DNA from: an uncultured bacterium
GTDB taxonomy: Bacteria > Verrucomicrobiota > Lentisphaeria > Victivallales > UBA1829
Direction: 5' to 3'
Assembly: GCA_902774245.1 (NCBI GenBank)
Contig: CACYHQ010000008.1
Span: forward strand, 1-64,000
DNA length: 64,000 nucleotides
Shown here in pieces: positions 25,641 to 34,823 of the stretch. How positions within the stretch are numbered: the stretch's first letter is position 1; each line of letters begins with the position of its first letter. The position numbers and the translations under genes were made by a program. The notes beneath the pieces were generated by a model, which saw nothing but the letters and a program-made list of their open reading frames with translations, did not search any database and had not been told where the DNA came from.

Positions 25641-27002
25641 ATGTTCCTCGGTCAGGACTACCTTATCGGAAACGAAACCGGAAAACGCATTTTCGCCTCG
25701 GTCAAAGACCTTCCCATCCTCGATCCGCACAACCACGCCGACGTCGCCGCTATTGCGCGTAACGAGAACTTCAAGGACGCGTGGGAGCTTTTCGCCGCCA
25801 CGGACCATTATGTGTGGGAAGTCCTGCGGAAAGCAGGCGTGCCGGAGGAGAAGATTACCGGCAAGGCTTCGCCGCATGACAAGTTCATCGCCATGGCGGA
25901 GATATTCGATCAAATCGCCGGAAACCCCGTGTACGAATGGATTCATCTTGATCTCCGGTTCCTCGGCGTCACGGAGCTGCTGAGTGCGGAAACGGGCGAG
26001 CTGATCTGGAAAAAGGTCAACGAGATCCTCGCGAAGGAGGAAAGCCGTCCGCAGGCGCTCCTGAAACGCATGAACGTCGGCGTGATGTGCTCGACCGACG
26101 ATCCCGCCGATACGCTCGAATATCATAAGATCGTCAACGAAAGCATCGGCCGGACCATCGTGCGTCCGACCTGGCGTCCCGACGCAATCATGAAGGCCGG
26201 AAAACCGGGATTCCCCGCGTATATCGAACGTCTCGGCAAACGCTGGGGCGTCAGGATCACCACGCTCGCCGAACTGCTGGATGTCCTTCAGAAGTCCCAC
26301 GATTTCTTTGCCGAAAACGGCTGCCGCGCCAGCGACCACGGGCTTGAACTCGCGTCCAGCGGGACCGGTGACGCCGAGATAGCCGCGGAGACGTTCAGAA
26401 AAGCCCTCGCGGGCGAATCCGTCTCCACCGAGGAAGCAGCGAACTATGCTGACTATCTGCTCGGCGAATGCGGCGAGATGAACAGCCGGAGCGGCTGGGT
26501 GATGCAGCTCCACATGGGCGCCGTCCGCGACGTCCGCGATTTCCTGTTCCGCACGATCGGACCGGACTCCGGCGGCGACGTCAGCGATCTTTTCCAGTCG
26601 CACGAGGCGAAGCTCATCCGGTTCCTGAACCGGTTCGACGGCCGTCTGAAGGTCGTGCTCTACTGCCTGGACCAGGTTCATCAGGCCACGCTTGCCGCGC
26701 TCTCCCGCGCGTTCGGCAGCACGGTCCGCCTCGGGTCCGCCTGGTGGCTTTGCGACACGCCCATCGGCATGAAGCGTCAGCTGGAATACATCGGCAGCGT
26801 CGATCTCCTGAGCGCGTTCGCCGGCATGGTCTCGGATTCCCGCAAGCTCCTGAGCTACGGTTCCCGTTTCGAGATGTTCCGCAGGATCCTGTCCTCCACG
26901 CTCGGCGGCATGGTCGAGGCCGGACAGATTCCGGAGCCCGTCGCCATGAAGCTCGCGAAGACCATGTGCTACGACGGACCGCTGGGTTTCTTCGGTCTGT
27001 AA
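25641..27002 (+). CDS. uxaC: Uronate isomerase
   Basis: UxaC interconverts glucuronate/fructuronate and galacturonate/tagaturonate, the entry step of uronic acid use. The 453-residue protein belongs to the amidohydrolase-like TIM barrels. Seen are the metal-binding DPHNHAD near the N-terminus, TWRPDAIM, CRASDHGLE (metal His/Asp), QLHMGAVRD, SAWWLCDTPIGM and GMVSDSRKLLSYGSRFEMFRRIL, all characteristic of the family. I chose the ATG at 25641 because AGGA stands 6 nt before it; an ATG at 25626 is also possible. No other uronate genes are adjacent, so it may act with genes elsewhere. Its presence suggests use of plant or host glycans. Confidence 0.95.
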   Translation: MFLGQDYLIGNETGKRIFASVKDLPILDPHNHADVAAIARNENFKDAWELFAATDHYVWEVLRKAGVPEEKITGKASPHDKFIAMAEIFDQIAGNPVYEWIHLDLRFLGVTELLSAETGELIWKKVNEILAKEESRPQALLKRMNVGVMCSTDDPADTLEYHKIVNESIGRTIVRPTWRPDAIMKAGKPGFPAYIERLGKRWGVRITTLAELLDVLQKSHDFFAENGCRASDHGLELASSGTGDAEIAAETFRKALAGESVSTEEAANYADYLLGECGEMNSRSGWVMQLHMGAVRDVRDFLFRTIGPDSGGDVSDLFQSHEAKLIRFLNRFDGRLKVVLYCLDQVHQATLAALSRAFGSTVRLGSAWWLCDTPIGMKRQLEYIGSVDLLSAFAGMVSDSRKLLSYGSRFEMFRRILSSTLGGMVEAGQIPEPVAMKLAKTMCYDGPLGFFGL

Positions 27003-27040
27003 TCCCCTCTTCCGGCAGAAGTCCCATCCCCCCGATCCTT

Positions 27041-28222
27041 ATGCCGTCCGACCGGAAATCCGAGCTCGAGCGCGAGCTTGAAGCCAGTCAGCTCGAGAAC
27101 GCCGACCTGAAAAAGACGATTGATCTTCTTTCACGTCAGGTCTACGGCCGCGTCATGCCGGGACTGTATGCGATACCGGCCGGGAAAGAGGATGTTCCGC
27201 CGGATGTTTGTGTCGAACGGAGCAATCGTGTTTCGGAAACGAAGACCGGTGTACTGCACGAATCCGCCGCGTCGTACCACGTCTCCGAACCGGTGCATGT
27301 TCCGTCCGATCTTCCGTCGGACGAGGTGAAACTCGAACTTCCGCCCTCCAAGTCCGCAGGGCTGTCGGTGATCGCATACGAATCGGCGGAGGTGGTCGCG
27401 GTGCGTTCTCCCGTTGTCCGGCGTACGATCCGCCGCGCCATGTATGTTTCCGACGACGGTTCAGGAATGGCTTCCGCCGCGCCCGTTCCGGCGCTGTTTC
27501 CCGACCCGTCCGGCGGCGGACTGCTGTTCGACGCCTCGTTCGTCGCTTATGTGACGGACTTTCATCTGGCGGGCATGTCATTCCGCACGATCTCCGAACG
27601 TCTGAACCTGGAATCCGGCCTCGTGATCTCAGAAACCGCCTTGCGCGAACTGGTCCTGTCCGCGGCGGAAACGATCGCTCCGGTCTGTGCGGCGTTGGTC
27701 GTGCGGACGCTTCCCGACTGGTCGAATCTGCGCCGCATGTTCGATGGCGCGAAAGCCGGAGGCGACTGGCTCACCGATGAGTTTCTGAAAGGGATCCACG
27801 CACTGAGCGAACTGGAGGAACACGCCCGGATTCGCGCGGAGCGCCTCGGCGGTGCGCCGGAGGACCTGTACCGCGAACGCCGCGCCGTTCGCCTCGAATC
27901 TGCACGGATCGCGAAGAGGTTCTTTGAACGCTGCCGGGAATTGCTTCCCGCTCAGAATCCGCAGTCTCCGCTTGGCGAAGCGCTCCGCCATGCCGTCGAA
28001 CACGAAAAGACGCTTTCGGAATTCCTGTACGATCCGAGGCTGGAACTGTCCCGTGCGAACCCGGAAACGCCTGTCGCCGATCCGTTTGCCATGCTCGCGG
28101 TCTGCGCGGATGAATGCCGTTTGCGCGGCGTCTTCTTCCGCACGTGGCTGGATGATACGCTCGCCAAGCTCAAACAGCCGAATCCGCCGCCGCCTGAATT
28201 GTTGTTTCCCCCGCTGAACTGA
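27041..28222 (+). CDS. IS66 TnpC-derived protein lacking the DDE catalytic core
   Basis: The 393-residue frame is intact but resembles an IS66 transposase from which the middle has been removed. The N-terminus has the IS66 coiled coil (ENADLKKTIDLLSRQVYGR). Next comes a weak version of the DNA-binding part (FVAYVTDFHLAGMSFRTISE, then SGLVISETALRELV). The text then passes within about 40 residues to the IS66 C-terminal helical part (FLKGIHALSELEEHARI, SPLGEALRHAVEHEKTLSEFL). The roughly 150 residues carrying the catalytic acids, CWAHxRRxF and the glycine-rich segment are absent. It follows uxaC by 38 bp and I see no terminal inverted repeats or IS66 accessory genes. Either it is a domesticated DNA-binding protein or a slowly decaying relic; the long open frame favours the former. 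Confidence 0.6.
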   Translation: MPSDRKSELERELEASQLENADLKKTIDLLSRQVYGRVMPGLYAIPAGKEDVPPDVCVERSNRVSETKTGVLHESAASYHVSEPVHVPSDLPSDEVKLELPPSKSAGLSVIAYESAEVVAVRSPVVRRTIRRAMYVSDDGSGMASAAPVPALFPDPSGGGLLFDASFVAYVTDFHLAGMSFRTISERLNLESGLVISETALRELVLSAAETIAPVCAALVVRTLPDWSNLRRMFDGAKAGGDWLTDEFLKGIHALSELEEHARIRAERLGGAPEDLYRERRAVRLESARIAKRFFERCRELLPAQNPQSPLGEALRHAVEHEKTLSEFLYDPRLELSRANPETPVADPFAMLAVCADECRLRGVFFRTWLDDTLAKLKQPNPPPPELLFPPLN

Positions 28223-28239
28223 ATTTGAAGCGGAATTGA

Positions 28240-29481
28240 TTACAGCGCGCCCGCCGCGGCGAGCCCCGCGAGACGTCCGCTGGACAGCGCGAACTGAATG
28301 TTGAAGCCGCCGGTCGGCCCGGTCAGGTCAAGTATCTCCCCGGCGAAATGCACGCCTTTGACCAGGCGGCTTTCCATCGTGCGCGGGTCGACCTCTTTCA
28401 GCAGCACGCCGCCGTCCATCGCCATCGCCTCGTCCATGGTCGCGGATTTCGACACCGTGAACGGCATCCTGTCCAGCAGATGCGTGAGCTCGTGCGCTCC
28501 GGCGTTCGTGAGGCGTTTCGAGTGGAAATCCTCGCCGAAGAGACGTTCGCAGACGAGCGACGCCAGCGAACGCGGCATGATGCGCGCGAGGGAGTTTTTC
28601 AGCAGATGGTCCGGCACTTTTTCCCGTTCGTCGACCAGGTAGTCGTACAGGTTCTGTTCCTTTTTGTCCGGCAGGACGCGCAGAAAAACCTGAGCGGGTT
28701 CTCCTTCAAGAAGGACTCGGTTCACCGTGCCGGAGAGGTTCAGCGCCGCCGGGCCGGAGAATCCGGTGTGCGTGAAGAGCAGGCTGCCACGCATGGAAAC
28801 GCGGCGGGTTCCGACCATAACACCGAGTTCGGCGTCGGGCACGGTCAGCCCGGCAAGTTCGGAAATCCATGGATCATCGACATGAATCGGCGCAAGGGTC
28901 GCGACTGGTTCGCGGATGCCGTGTCCGAGTGCTTTCGCAAGTTCCAGCCCGGAGGCCGTACCGCCGAGCGAGGGCGCGGCCGTTCCGCCGCAGGCCAGGA
29001 TCACATGCTTCGCCTGAATATCTTCGCCGCCGTCCGTTTCGACGCCGACACACACGCCGTCTTCCACGAGGATGCGCCGCGCGGACACGGACAGGCGCGT
29101 TTCCGCTCCGGCGCGTTTCGCCGCACGCAGGAACGCGTCGCGGACATCGGACGCTCTGCCGTTCATCGGGAAATAGTGGATCTCGTTTTCGACAGTCGGA
29201 CGAATCCCCTCTTTCTGAAGCAGTTCCAGAAAGAACTCGCGCGGCGCGGCGCGCAGGGCGTCCGTCATGAAACGTCCGTGCCGTCCGAATTCCGCCATGA
29301 ACTTGAGCGGCGGCAGCGTGTTGGAGAAGTTGCAGCGTCCGTTTCCCGTGGCGCACAGCTTGCGCCCGATGACGTAGTTCGGATCCAGGATGACCGTGGA
29401 AGCGCCGTGCGAGGCGGAGGCAAGCCCGGCCGCAAGTCCGGCGGGACCGCTTCCGCAGATGATGACGTCGAATGATTCCAT
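28240..29481 (-). CDS. YhiN/HI0933-type FAD-dependent oxidoreductase
   Basis: The 413-residue flavoprotein starts with an FAD-binding Rossmann motif (VIICGSGPAGLAAGLASASHGA), followed by the family hallmark GRKLCATGNGRCNFSN. It ends with GEILDLTGPTGGFNIQFALSSG, which closes the FAD site. Members of this BaiN/YhiN family are widespread flavoproteins; gut homologues include BaiN, proposed in bile acid reduction, but for most members the substrate is unknown. I chose the ATG at 29481, with GGAG 9 nt before it; an upstream extension would overlap the promoter at 29540-29567. Confidence 0.85.
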   Translation of the reverse strand: MESFDVIICGSGPAGLAAGLASASHGASTVILDPNYVIGRKLCATGNGRCNFSNTLPPLKFMAEFGRHGRFMTDALRAAPREFFLELLQKEGIRPTVENEIHYFPMNGRASDVRDAFLRAAKRAGAETRLSVSARRILVEDGVCVGVETDGGEDIQAKHVILACGGTAAPSLGGTASGLELAKALGHGIREPVATLAPIHVDDPWISELAGLTVPDAELGVMVGTRRVSMRGSLLFTHTGFSGPAALNLSGTVNRVLLEGEPAQVFLRVLPDKKEQNLYDYLVDEREKVPDHLLKNSLARIMPRSLASLVCERLFGEDFHSKRLTNAGAHELTHLLDRMPFTVSKSATMDEAMAMDGGVLLKEVDPRTMESRLVKGVHFAGEILDLTGPTGGFNIQFALSSGRLAGLAAAGAL

Positions 29482-29539
29482 GGCGCAGGACTCCGGATTG
29501 TGCTGAAAAAAGGCCGTTGAAAACGGGAGACAAACAATA

Positions 29540-29567
29540 AACATAGTTCTTTCCGGGAAAAAATCAA
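29540..29567 (-). promoter_or_regulatory. Promoter of the YhiN-type flavoprotein gene
   Basis: On the minus strand TTGATT (29567-29562), 16 bp, TATGTT (29545-29540). Confidence 0.5.
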
Positions 29568-29608
29568 ATCAAAATACGGGAAAAATCGCTTCCGGTTCCG
29601 AAAAAAAC

Positions 29609-29637
29609 TTGAAAAAAAGCCGAATCGGGTGTACATT
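29609..29637 (+). promoter_or_regulatory. greA promoter
   Basis: TTGAAA (29609-29614), 17 bp, TACATT (29632-29637) with GTG before the hexamer. Confidence 0.55.
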
Positions 29638-29699
29638 AATTAGTTATATAAAATCGCAAATGCTATTTGACTAAACGATGTCGAAGGAGACGACTCACT

Positions 29700-31880
29700 A
29701 TGAGCATCAATGACTTTTCTCTGCCGGACCTGATCCTGTACGCCCAACTGGAACAGCACGACGATGCTGTCAACGTCCTGCTTGACCGCGTCAACCGTCT
29801 GGGAACCGGGGACGGCATTCAGGAACTCCGCGCCGCCGCTCCTCAGTTCGAAGCTTTGTTCGAGGCGTGGGACGACCAGATTTCCGCCTCCGTCGACAAG
29901 GCAAAATTCTGCGTCCGCATCGCCGAACTCTCCATCCTGGATTCCGCGGCGTTCCGCGCTTCCCTGAACTACGCGGTCCGCAAGCTGCTCCCGCCCTATC
30001 TGGTGAGCGGCGCGGTCGTGAAGGCCCTCGGCGCGAAGGACGCGAACGTCGGCGTCCGTGAGGTCGCACTCCGTCTCAAAAAGCTCCAGCGCCTGCGTTC
30101 CACCGCGATCATGTATCAGGCGGAGACTGGGCTGTGCGGCCGCATCACCGGCATCGACCGCGTGACCGGCACCATCGCAGTCACTCCGATCGATGGCTCC
30201 AGCTCCTCTTCCATTCCGATCGCCTCGGCCGTCGTGTCCGCCTATTTCTTCGAGACGACCCCCGATCTCATGGACCTGATCTCCCCGCTTCGTTCTTCGA
30301 TCCGTCCTTCGTCCGAATACCGCCGCATCCTGAACCGTCTGGCGCTGGTCGAAGTGCCGGAACAGAAGATCCAGGAGTTCGTGCAGCGTCTTCTGGTCCC
30401 GCAGGTCTTCGCCGCTTCGGATTTCACGGCCTGGTGGGACGCCGCTCCCGCGGCCGCCGCGTCAGCCGGAAAGCGCCATTTCAGCGATTCCCGCAGCGTC
30501 CTCGAGCTGTATACGCTCCTGAAGGGTGTCGTGGATGCCGGCGGCGCCGTGACCGTTGATGAGACCGCCGCTGAAAAGCTCGGCAAGCTGTTCGTCCGCG
30601 TGAGCTCCAGACTCCTCCCGAAGGACGTCCAGATGCTCGCCGAATCCATCTCCTGGCTTTCCCTCGACGCCACACCCGAACTCCTTAAGTCCATGTTCAC
30701 TCCACTTCGCGGTCAGGTTCCGTTCTGGCCTGCCTCGATCCCGGCCGACGTCAAGCTCGCGAACCTCGCGATCTGGGCGAAGGTCTCCGTGAAGGACCTC
30801 GACGGTCTTCTGGCCGCCACGCGCGCCATTTACACGCAGGACGAGTTCGTCTCCCTCGGTCTGATGCTCCCGCTTCGCTGTATGACCGTCTTCTTCGAGC
30901 CGCAGAAAAAAGCCGCGGTCGAATCCAAGGAAGAAGCCGCCGCGCGTGAAGCCGCGGACGCCGGCCTCGTTCAGAACATCATCACCAAGATCGCCGCGAT
31001 GGACACCCTGTCCGCCGACGTCTGCCTTTGGATTTGGAAGAACAAAGCCCGCATCAAATCAAAGATCATCACCTCGCTGGTCGATATGGAGACCGTCGTC
31101 GCCGCCCTGAACCGTTCGGATCTCCCGAAGGAATGGGGCGCGGCGCAGCGCGAACTCAAACGCATTCTGCTCGGCGAAAAGGCCGACTTCCGCAAATACC
31201 TCATCGAGAACGCTGACGGCGACATCCCGTCCATCGTCGGCAGCCTTCAGAAATTCCGTACGCAGGCCAGCGAGCTTCAGAGCGTCATGGTCAAGATGGG
31301 CCGCATTTCTCCCGAATTCATGGAATACATCGAAAGCGGCGAGGGCAGCAAGCTCCTCGGCATCGGCGCGGCCAGCACCACCGAGCAGCCTCCGGTCGCG
31401 TCCGTGGCCTCGCAGAAGCGCATGCAGGCGGAACTCAAGCACCTCGTCGAGGTCCTGATCCCGCAGAACGCCGAGGCCGTCGCGTATGCCAGAAGCTTCG
31501 GCGACCTTCGCGAAAATGCGGAATACGATGCGGCCAAGGAACAGCGCCGCTTCCTCCAGAGACGCCGCTCCGAGCTCGAAAAATCGCTTGGCTTCATGGA
31601 CGTCACGAACTTCGCCGATGTCGAGGTCACCGACACCGTCGTGCCGGGCTGCCGCGTCTTCCTGAAGGACGCCAAGGGCAAGGAAGTCTCCTACTACATC
31701 CTCGGCGCCTGGGACGGCGACGTCGACCGCGGCCGTATCGCCTACAAGGCTCCGCTCGGACAGGCTCTCGTGGAACACAAGGTCGGCGAAAAGGTCAAGC
31801 TGCCTGAACTCGGCGAATGCCTGATCGCAAAGCTCGAACCCCTGCCCGCCGACATGATCAAAGAACTCTCCGGCGAATAA
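29700..31880 (+). CDS. greA: Transcript cleavage factor GreA, long form with ~565-residue N-terminal extension
   Basis: The last 155 residues are a GreA/GreB factor: the coiled-coil hairpin begins near 570 and its tip GDLRENAEYDAAKEQRRF keeps the acidic Asp and Glu that enter the RNA polymerase channel. The FKBP-like domain follows with GCRVFLKDAKGKEVSYYILG and KVGEKVKLPE. GreA rescues backtracked polymerase by stimulating RNA cleavage. Ordinary GreA has about 158 residues; this one has 726. A similarly long GreA (about 715 residues) is known from Chlamydia, which supports a PVC relationship. The N-terminal part is helical with no motif I can name and may bind another partner. The start at 29700 follows AAGGAGA by 9 nt. 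Confidence 0.9.
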   Translation: MSINDFSLPDLILYAQLEQHDDAVNVLLDRVNRLGTGDGIQELRAAAPQFEALFEAWDDQISASVDKAKFCVRIAELSILDSAAFRASLNYAVRKLLPPYLVSGAVVKALGAKDANVGVREVALRLKKLQRLRSTAIMYQAETGLCGRITGIDRVTGTIAVTPIDGSSSSSIPIASAVVSAYFFETTPDLMDLISPLRSSIRPSSEYRRILNRLALVEVPEQKIQEFVQRLLVPQVFAASDFTAWWDAAPAAAASAGKRHFSDSRSVLELYTLLKGVVDAGGAVTVDETAAEKLGKLFVRVSSRLLPKDVQMLAESISWLSLDATPELLKSMFTPLRGQVPFWPASIPADVKLANLAIWAKVSVKDLDGLLAATRAIYTQDEFVSLGLMLPLRCMTVFFEPQKKAAVESKEEAAAREAADAGLVQNIITKIAAMDTLSADVCLWIWKNKARIKSKIITSLVDMETVVAALNRSDLPKEWGAAQRELKRILLGEKADFRKYLIENADGDIPSIVGSLQKFRTQASELQSVMVKMGRISPEFMEYIESGEGSKLLGIGAASTTEQPPVASVASQKRMQAELKHLVEVLIPQNAEAVAYARSFGDLRENAEYDAAKEQRRFLQRRRSELEKSLGFMDVTNFADVEVTDTVVPGCRVFLKDAKGKEVSYYILGAWDGDVDRGRIAYKAPLGQALVEHKVGEKVKLPELGECLIAKLEPLPADMIKELSGE

Positions 31881-31906
31881 TTCCACGCTCCGCCCGCGCA
31901 CCGGCC

Positions 31907-32812
31907 ATGTCGGACGTTTCCTCCTCCAAATCCCGGATTTACGTCCGGAGACAGAAAACGAAGCTGACGCCTGAGCAGCGCGCGGGCGCTTTGCTCTGGC
32001 AACCAGCTCCGTCGCTTGTCCGGGAGACGCGCGTTCTTCCGTCCGGCTTACATGTCCGTTTCCTGCGCGTTTCCAGGCAGAAACTGGCCGGACGCACCCT
32101 GCTGTTTTTTTCCGACACGCATATCCGGACTGCGGGCGTATGCGGTTTTTTCCCCCGTGTTCGGCAGAGCGGCGGAACGGAGTGGCTGACAAAGTCTTTT
32201 CAGGAGCTTTTTGAGGTAATCCCGATGCCGGACTGCATTGCGTTTGGCGGGGACCTCGCCGGGGATGCTGCCTGGATCGGCAAATCGCTTGATTTCCTGC
32301 GTACCATCCCGTCCGGGCCGCGGAAGTTCGCGGTCTGCGGCAACTGGGAACTCCGCCGCCGCTGGCTCCCCGCGGAACGCTGGCGCAAGATTTTTGACGA
32401 GGCGGGATTTCAGTTGCTGATGAACGAGACCGCCGAGGCGTGCGGGATCCAGTTCCACGGTCTCGACGACGCGAAGGAAGGCGACGGACTTTCCAGAGAG
32501 GCGGCGATCCCTCGTTCCGAGAACGTCTGCATCCTTTCGCACAATCCCGATACGGCGGCGGCCATGCTTCTCACGGACAAGCTGAAAGGCGCGCCGCTGA
32601 TCCTCTGCGGCCACACGCACGGCGGCCAGTTCCGGATCCCCGGGTTCGGCGCGGTCGTCACGTCTTCGCGGTACCGCAAACGCCTGGAATACGGCGCGTA
32701 CCGGCATAGTTCGACCGGCGCGACGATGTACGTGTCCGCCGGGATCGGCGCGACCTGGTTCAACGCCCGCATCTGCTGTCCGCCGGAGGTCCTCTTCGTC
32801 AACTTTTGCTGA
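31907..32812 (+). CDS. Calcineurin-like metallophosphoesterase (YaeI type)
   Basis: The 301-residue protein has the five metallophosphoesterase blocks in order: LLFFSDTH (D-x-H), AFGGDLAGD (GD), AVCGNWELR (GNHE, with Trp replacing His), CILSHNPD and LILCGHTHGGQF. The two-metal site is therefore present, though the GNHE change, which replaces the usual catalytic or metal-assisting His, is worth noting. YaeI-type enzymes are peripheral membrane phosphodiesterases with unclear natural substrates; some act on UDP-diacylglucosamine-like lipids. It has no membrane helix. The ATG at 31907, 26 bp after greA, has no strong ribosome binding site, so an alternative start is possible. Confidence 0.82.
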   Translation: MSDVSSSKSRIYVRRQKTKLTPEQRAGALLWQPAPSLVRETRVLPSGLHVRFLRVSRQKLAGRTLLFFSDTHIRTAGVCGFFPRVRQSGGTEWLTKSFQELFEVIPMPDCIAFGGDLAGDAAWIGKSLDFLRTIPSGPRKFAVCGNWELRRRWLPAERWRKIFDEAGFQLLMNETAEACGIQFHGLDDAKEGDGLSREAAIPRSENVCILSHNPDTAAAMLLTDKLKGAPLILCGHTHGGQFRIPGFGAVVTSSRYRKRLEYGAYRHSSTGATMYVSAGIGATWFNARICCPPEVLFVNFC

Positions 32813-32828
32813 ACTTTCGGATTCCGGC

Positions 32829-32857
32829 TTGAAAGCCGGGTTAAATCGTGCTATACT
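32829..32857 (+). promoter_or_regulatory. glnS promoter
   Basis: TTGAAA (32829-32834), 17 bp, TATACT (32852-32857) with an extended TGC before the hexamer. Confidence 0.7.
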
Positions 32858-32903
32858 AATAGATTATTCTGTTTTTGACTGAATCCCATACGGAGCTACT
32901 AAA

Positions 32904-34592
32904 ATGAGCGAAACCGAGATCAATCTCCCCGACAACTTCATCCACGAGATCATCCGCAAGGACCTCGAAGCCGGCAAGAACGGCGGCGCGGTCAAGACGC
33001 GTTTCCCGCCGGAGCCGAACGGCTACCTCCACATCGGCCACGCGAAGAGCATATGCCTGAACTTCGGCACCGCGCAGAAGTTCGGCGGCAAGTTCAATCT
33101 CCGCCTCGACGACACGAATCCCGTCAAGGAGGACACCGAGTACGTCGAATCCATCATGGAAGACGTGAAATGGCTCGGCGCCGACTGGGAGGACCGTTTC
33201 TTTCACGCGTCCGACTACTTCGACCAGATGTACGAATACGCGGTCCAGCTCATCAAAATGGGCAAGGCATACGTCTGCGAACTTTCCGAGGAGGAATTCA
33301 AGGAATACCGCGGTACGCTGACCGAGCCCGGCAAGGAGCCGCCCGGACGCAAACGCACGGTCGAGGAGAACCTCGACCTCTTCGAACGCATGAAGGCCGG
33401 CGAGTTCCCGGACGGCAGCAAAGTGCTCCGCGCCCGCATCGACATGGCGTCGCCGAACATCCACATGCGCGACCCGGCGATCTACCGCATCCGCCACGCC
33501 GACCACCACAACACCGGCTCGAAGTGGTGCATCTATCCGCTCTACGACTTCGCGCACTGCCTGGAGGACGCCATCGAGGGCATCACGCACTCCATCTGCA
33601 CGCTCGAGTTCGAGATCCACCGTCCGCTGTACGACTGGATCCTGAACACGCTCGACACCCCGTGCAAGCCCCAGCAGATCGAGTTCGCGCGCCTCAACCT
33701 GACCTATACGGTCATGAGCAAGCGCAAACTCCTCGAGCTCGTGAAGACCAATCTCGTGAACGGCTGGGACGACCCCCGCATGCCCACCATCTGCGGCATG
33801 CGCCGCCGCGGCATCCCCGCCTCCGCCATCCGCGACTTCTGCGAGACCATCGGCGTCACCAAGTTCAACAGCCTCACCGAGATCGAACTCCTCGACCACT
33901 GCGTCCGCGACGACCTGAACAAGTCCGCCCGCCGCGCCATGGCGGTCATGAACCCGCTGAAGCTCGTGATCGACAACTACCCCGAAGGCCAGGTCGAAGA
34001 GGTCGAGACCGTGAACAATCCCGAAGACCCCGCCGCCGGCACCCGCAAGGTCCCGTTCACGAAGACGCTCTACATCGAACGCGACGACTTCATGGAGAAC
34101 CCCGTGAAGCAGTTCCACCGCCTCGCGGTCGGCAAGGAAGTCCGTCTCCGCAGCGCCTATTTCGTGACCTGCACCTCGTTCGTGAAGGACGAAAACGGCG
34201 AGATCGTGGAGCTGCACGCCACGTACGATCCCGCCACGAAGGGCGGCAACGCCCCCGACGGCCGCAAGGTCAAAGGCACCATCCACTGGGTCTCCGCCGA
34301 CAAGTCCCTTGAGGCCGAGGTCCGGCTTTATGACAAGCTCTTCACGATCCCCGATCTCTCCGCCATCCCGGAGGACGCCGACTGGAAGAGCTACCTGAAC
34401 CCGGAATCCCTGAAAGTCGCGAAATGCCGCATCGAACCCGGCCTGGCCGAGCTTCCGCCCGGCACGCACGTCCAGTTCGAGCGCATCGGCTATTTCTTCT
34501 CCGATCCGAAGGACCACTCCAAGGAGCATCCGGTGTTCAACCGCACGGTCGCCCTGAAGGATTCCTGGTCCAAGATTGCGAAGAAAGTTTGA
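32904..34592 (+). CDS. glnS: Glutaminyl-tRNA synthetase
   Basis: GlnRS charges tRNA-Gln directly with glutamine. The 562-residue class I enzyme has [18 protein letters not shown] (HIGH motif), the LRLDDTNP segment, [14 protein letters not shown] and VMSKRKL (KMSKS equivalent). Two C-terminal beta-barrel domains for anticodon recognition follow, with RDDFMENP and [36 protein letters not shown] is characteristic of GlnRS rather than GluRS. Many bacteria lack GlnRS and use the GatCAB route, so its presence means that glutamine is charged directly here. The gene has its own promoter and is followed by a strong terminator, so it appears monocistronic. Confidence 0.97.
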   Translation: MSETEINLPDNFIHEIIRKDLEAGKNGGAVKTRFPPEPNGYLHIGHAKSICLNFGTAQKFGGKFNLRLDDTNPVKEDTEYVESIMEDVKWLGADWEDRFFHASDYFDQMYEYAVQLIKMGKAYVCELSEEEFKEYRGTLTEPGKEPPGRKRTVEENLDLFERMKAGEFPDGSKVLRARIDMASPNIHMRDPAIYRIRHADHHNTGSKWCIYPLYDFAHCLEDAIEGITHSICTLEFEIHRPLYDWILNTLDTPCKPQQIEFARLNLTYTVMSKRKLLELVKTNLVNGWDDPRMPTICGMRRRGIPASAIRDFCETIGVTKFNSLTEIELLDHCVRDDLNKSARRAMAVMNPLKLVIDNYPEGQVEEVETVNNPEDPAAGTRKVPFTKTLYIERDDFMENPVKQFHRLAVGKEVRLRSAYFVTCTSFVKDENGEIVELHATYDPATKGGNAPDGRKVKGTIHWVSADKSLEAEVRLYDKLFTIPDLSAIPEDADWKSYLNPESLKVAKCRIEPGLAELPPGTHVQFERIGYFFSDPKDHSKEHPVFNRTVALKDSWSKIAKKV

Positions 34593-34622
34593 TTCCGCAT
34601 TCGGCGGGAAAACTATCGGCAT

Positions 34623-34681
34623 GGCGGTTCCGTGCTTCCGACGCCGGAGCCGCCTGTCCGTTTCCGGACGGCTTCGTTTTT
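34623..34681 (+). terminator. glnS terminator, double hairpin
   Basis: A 10-bp stem with one G-U pair (GGCGGTTCCG 34623-34632 with CGGAGCCGCC 34645-34654) is followed by a GTCCG/CGGAC hairpin (34656-34669) and TTCGTTTTT. Confidence 0.75.
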
Positions 34682-34733
34682 CGCGTTCAAAAGCGATTTT
34701 TCGTAAATCCTGAACGTTTTCCGCGGAAACGAT

Positions 34734-34762
34734 TTGACAAAACGGGTTCCAGCGTGTAAAAT
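34734..34762 (+). promoter_or_regulatory. hcp promoter
   Basis: Consensus TTGACA (34734-34739), 17 bp, TAAAAT (34757-34762) with GTG before the hexamer. No FNR- or NorR-like site is evident. Confidence 0.65.
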
Positions 34763-34823
34763 ACATCCGGGATTTCCTATTTTCCGAAACAACACATCAA
34801 TTTTTATAAAGGAGAAAAACCAG

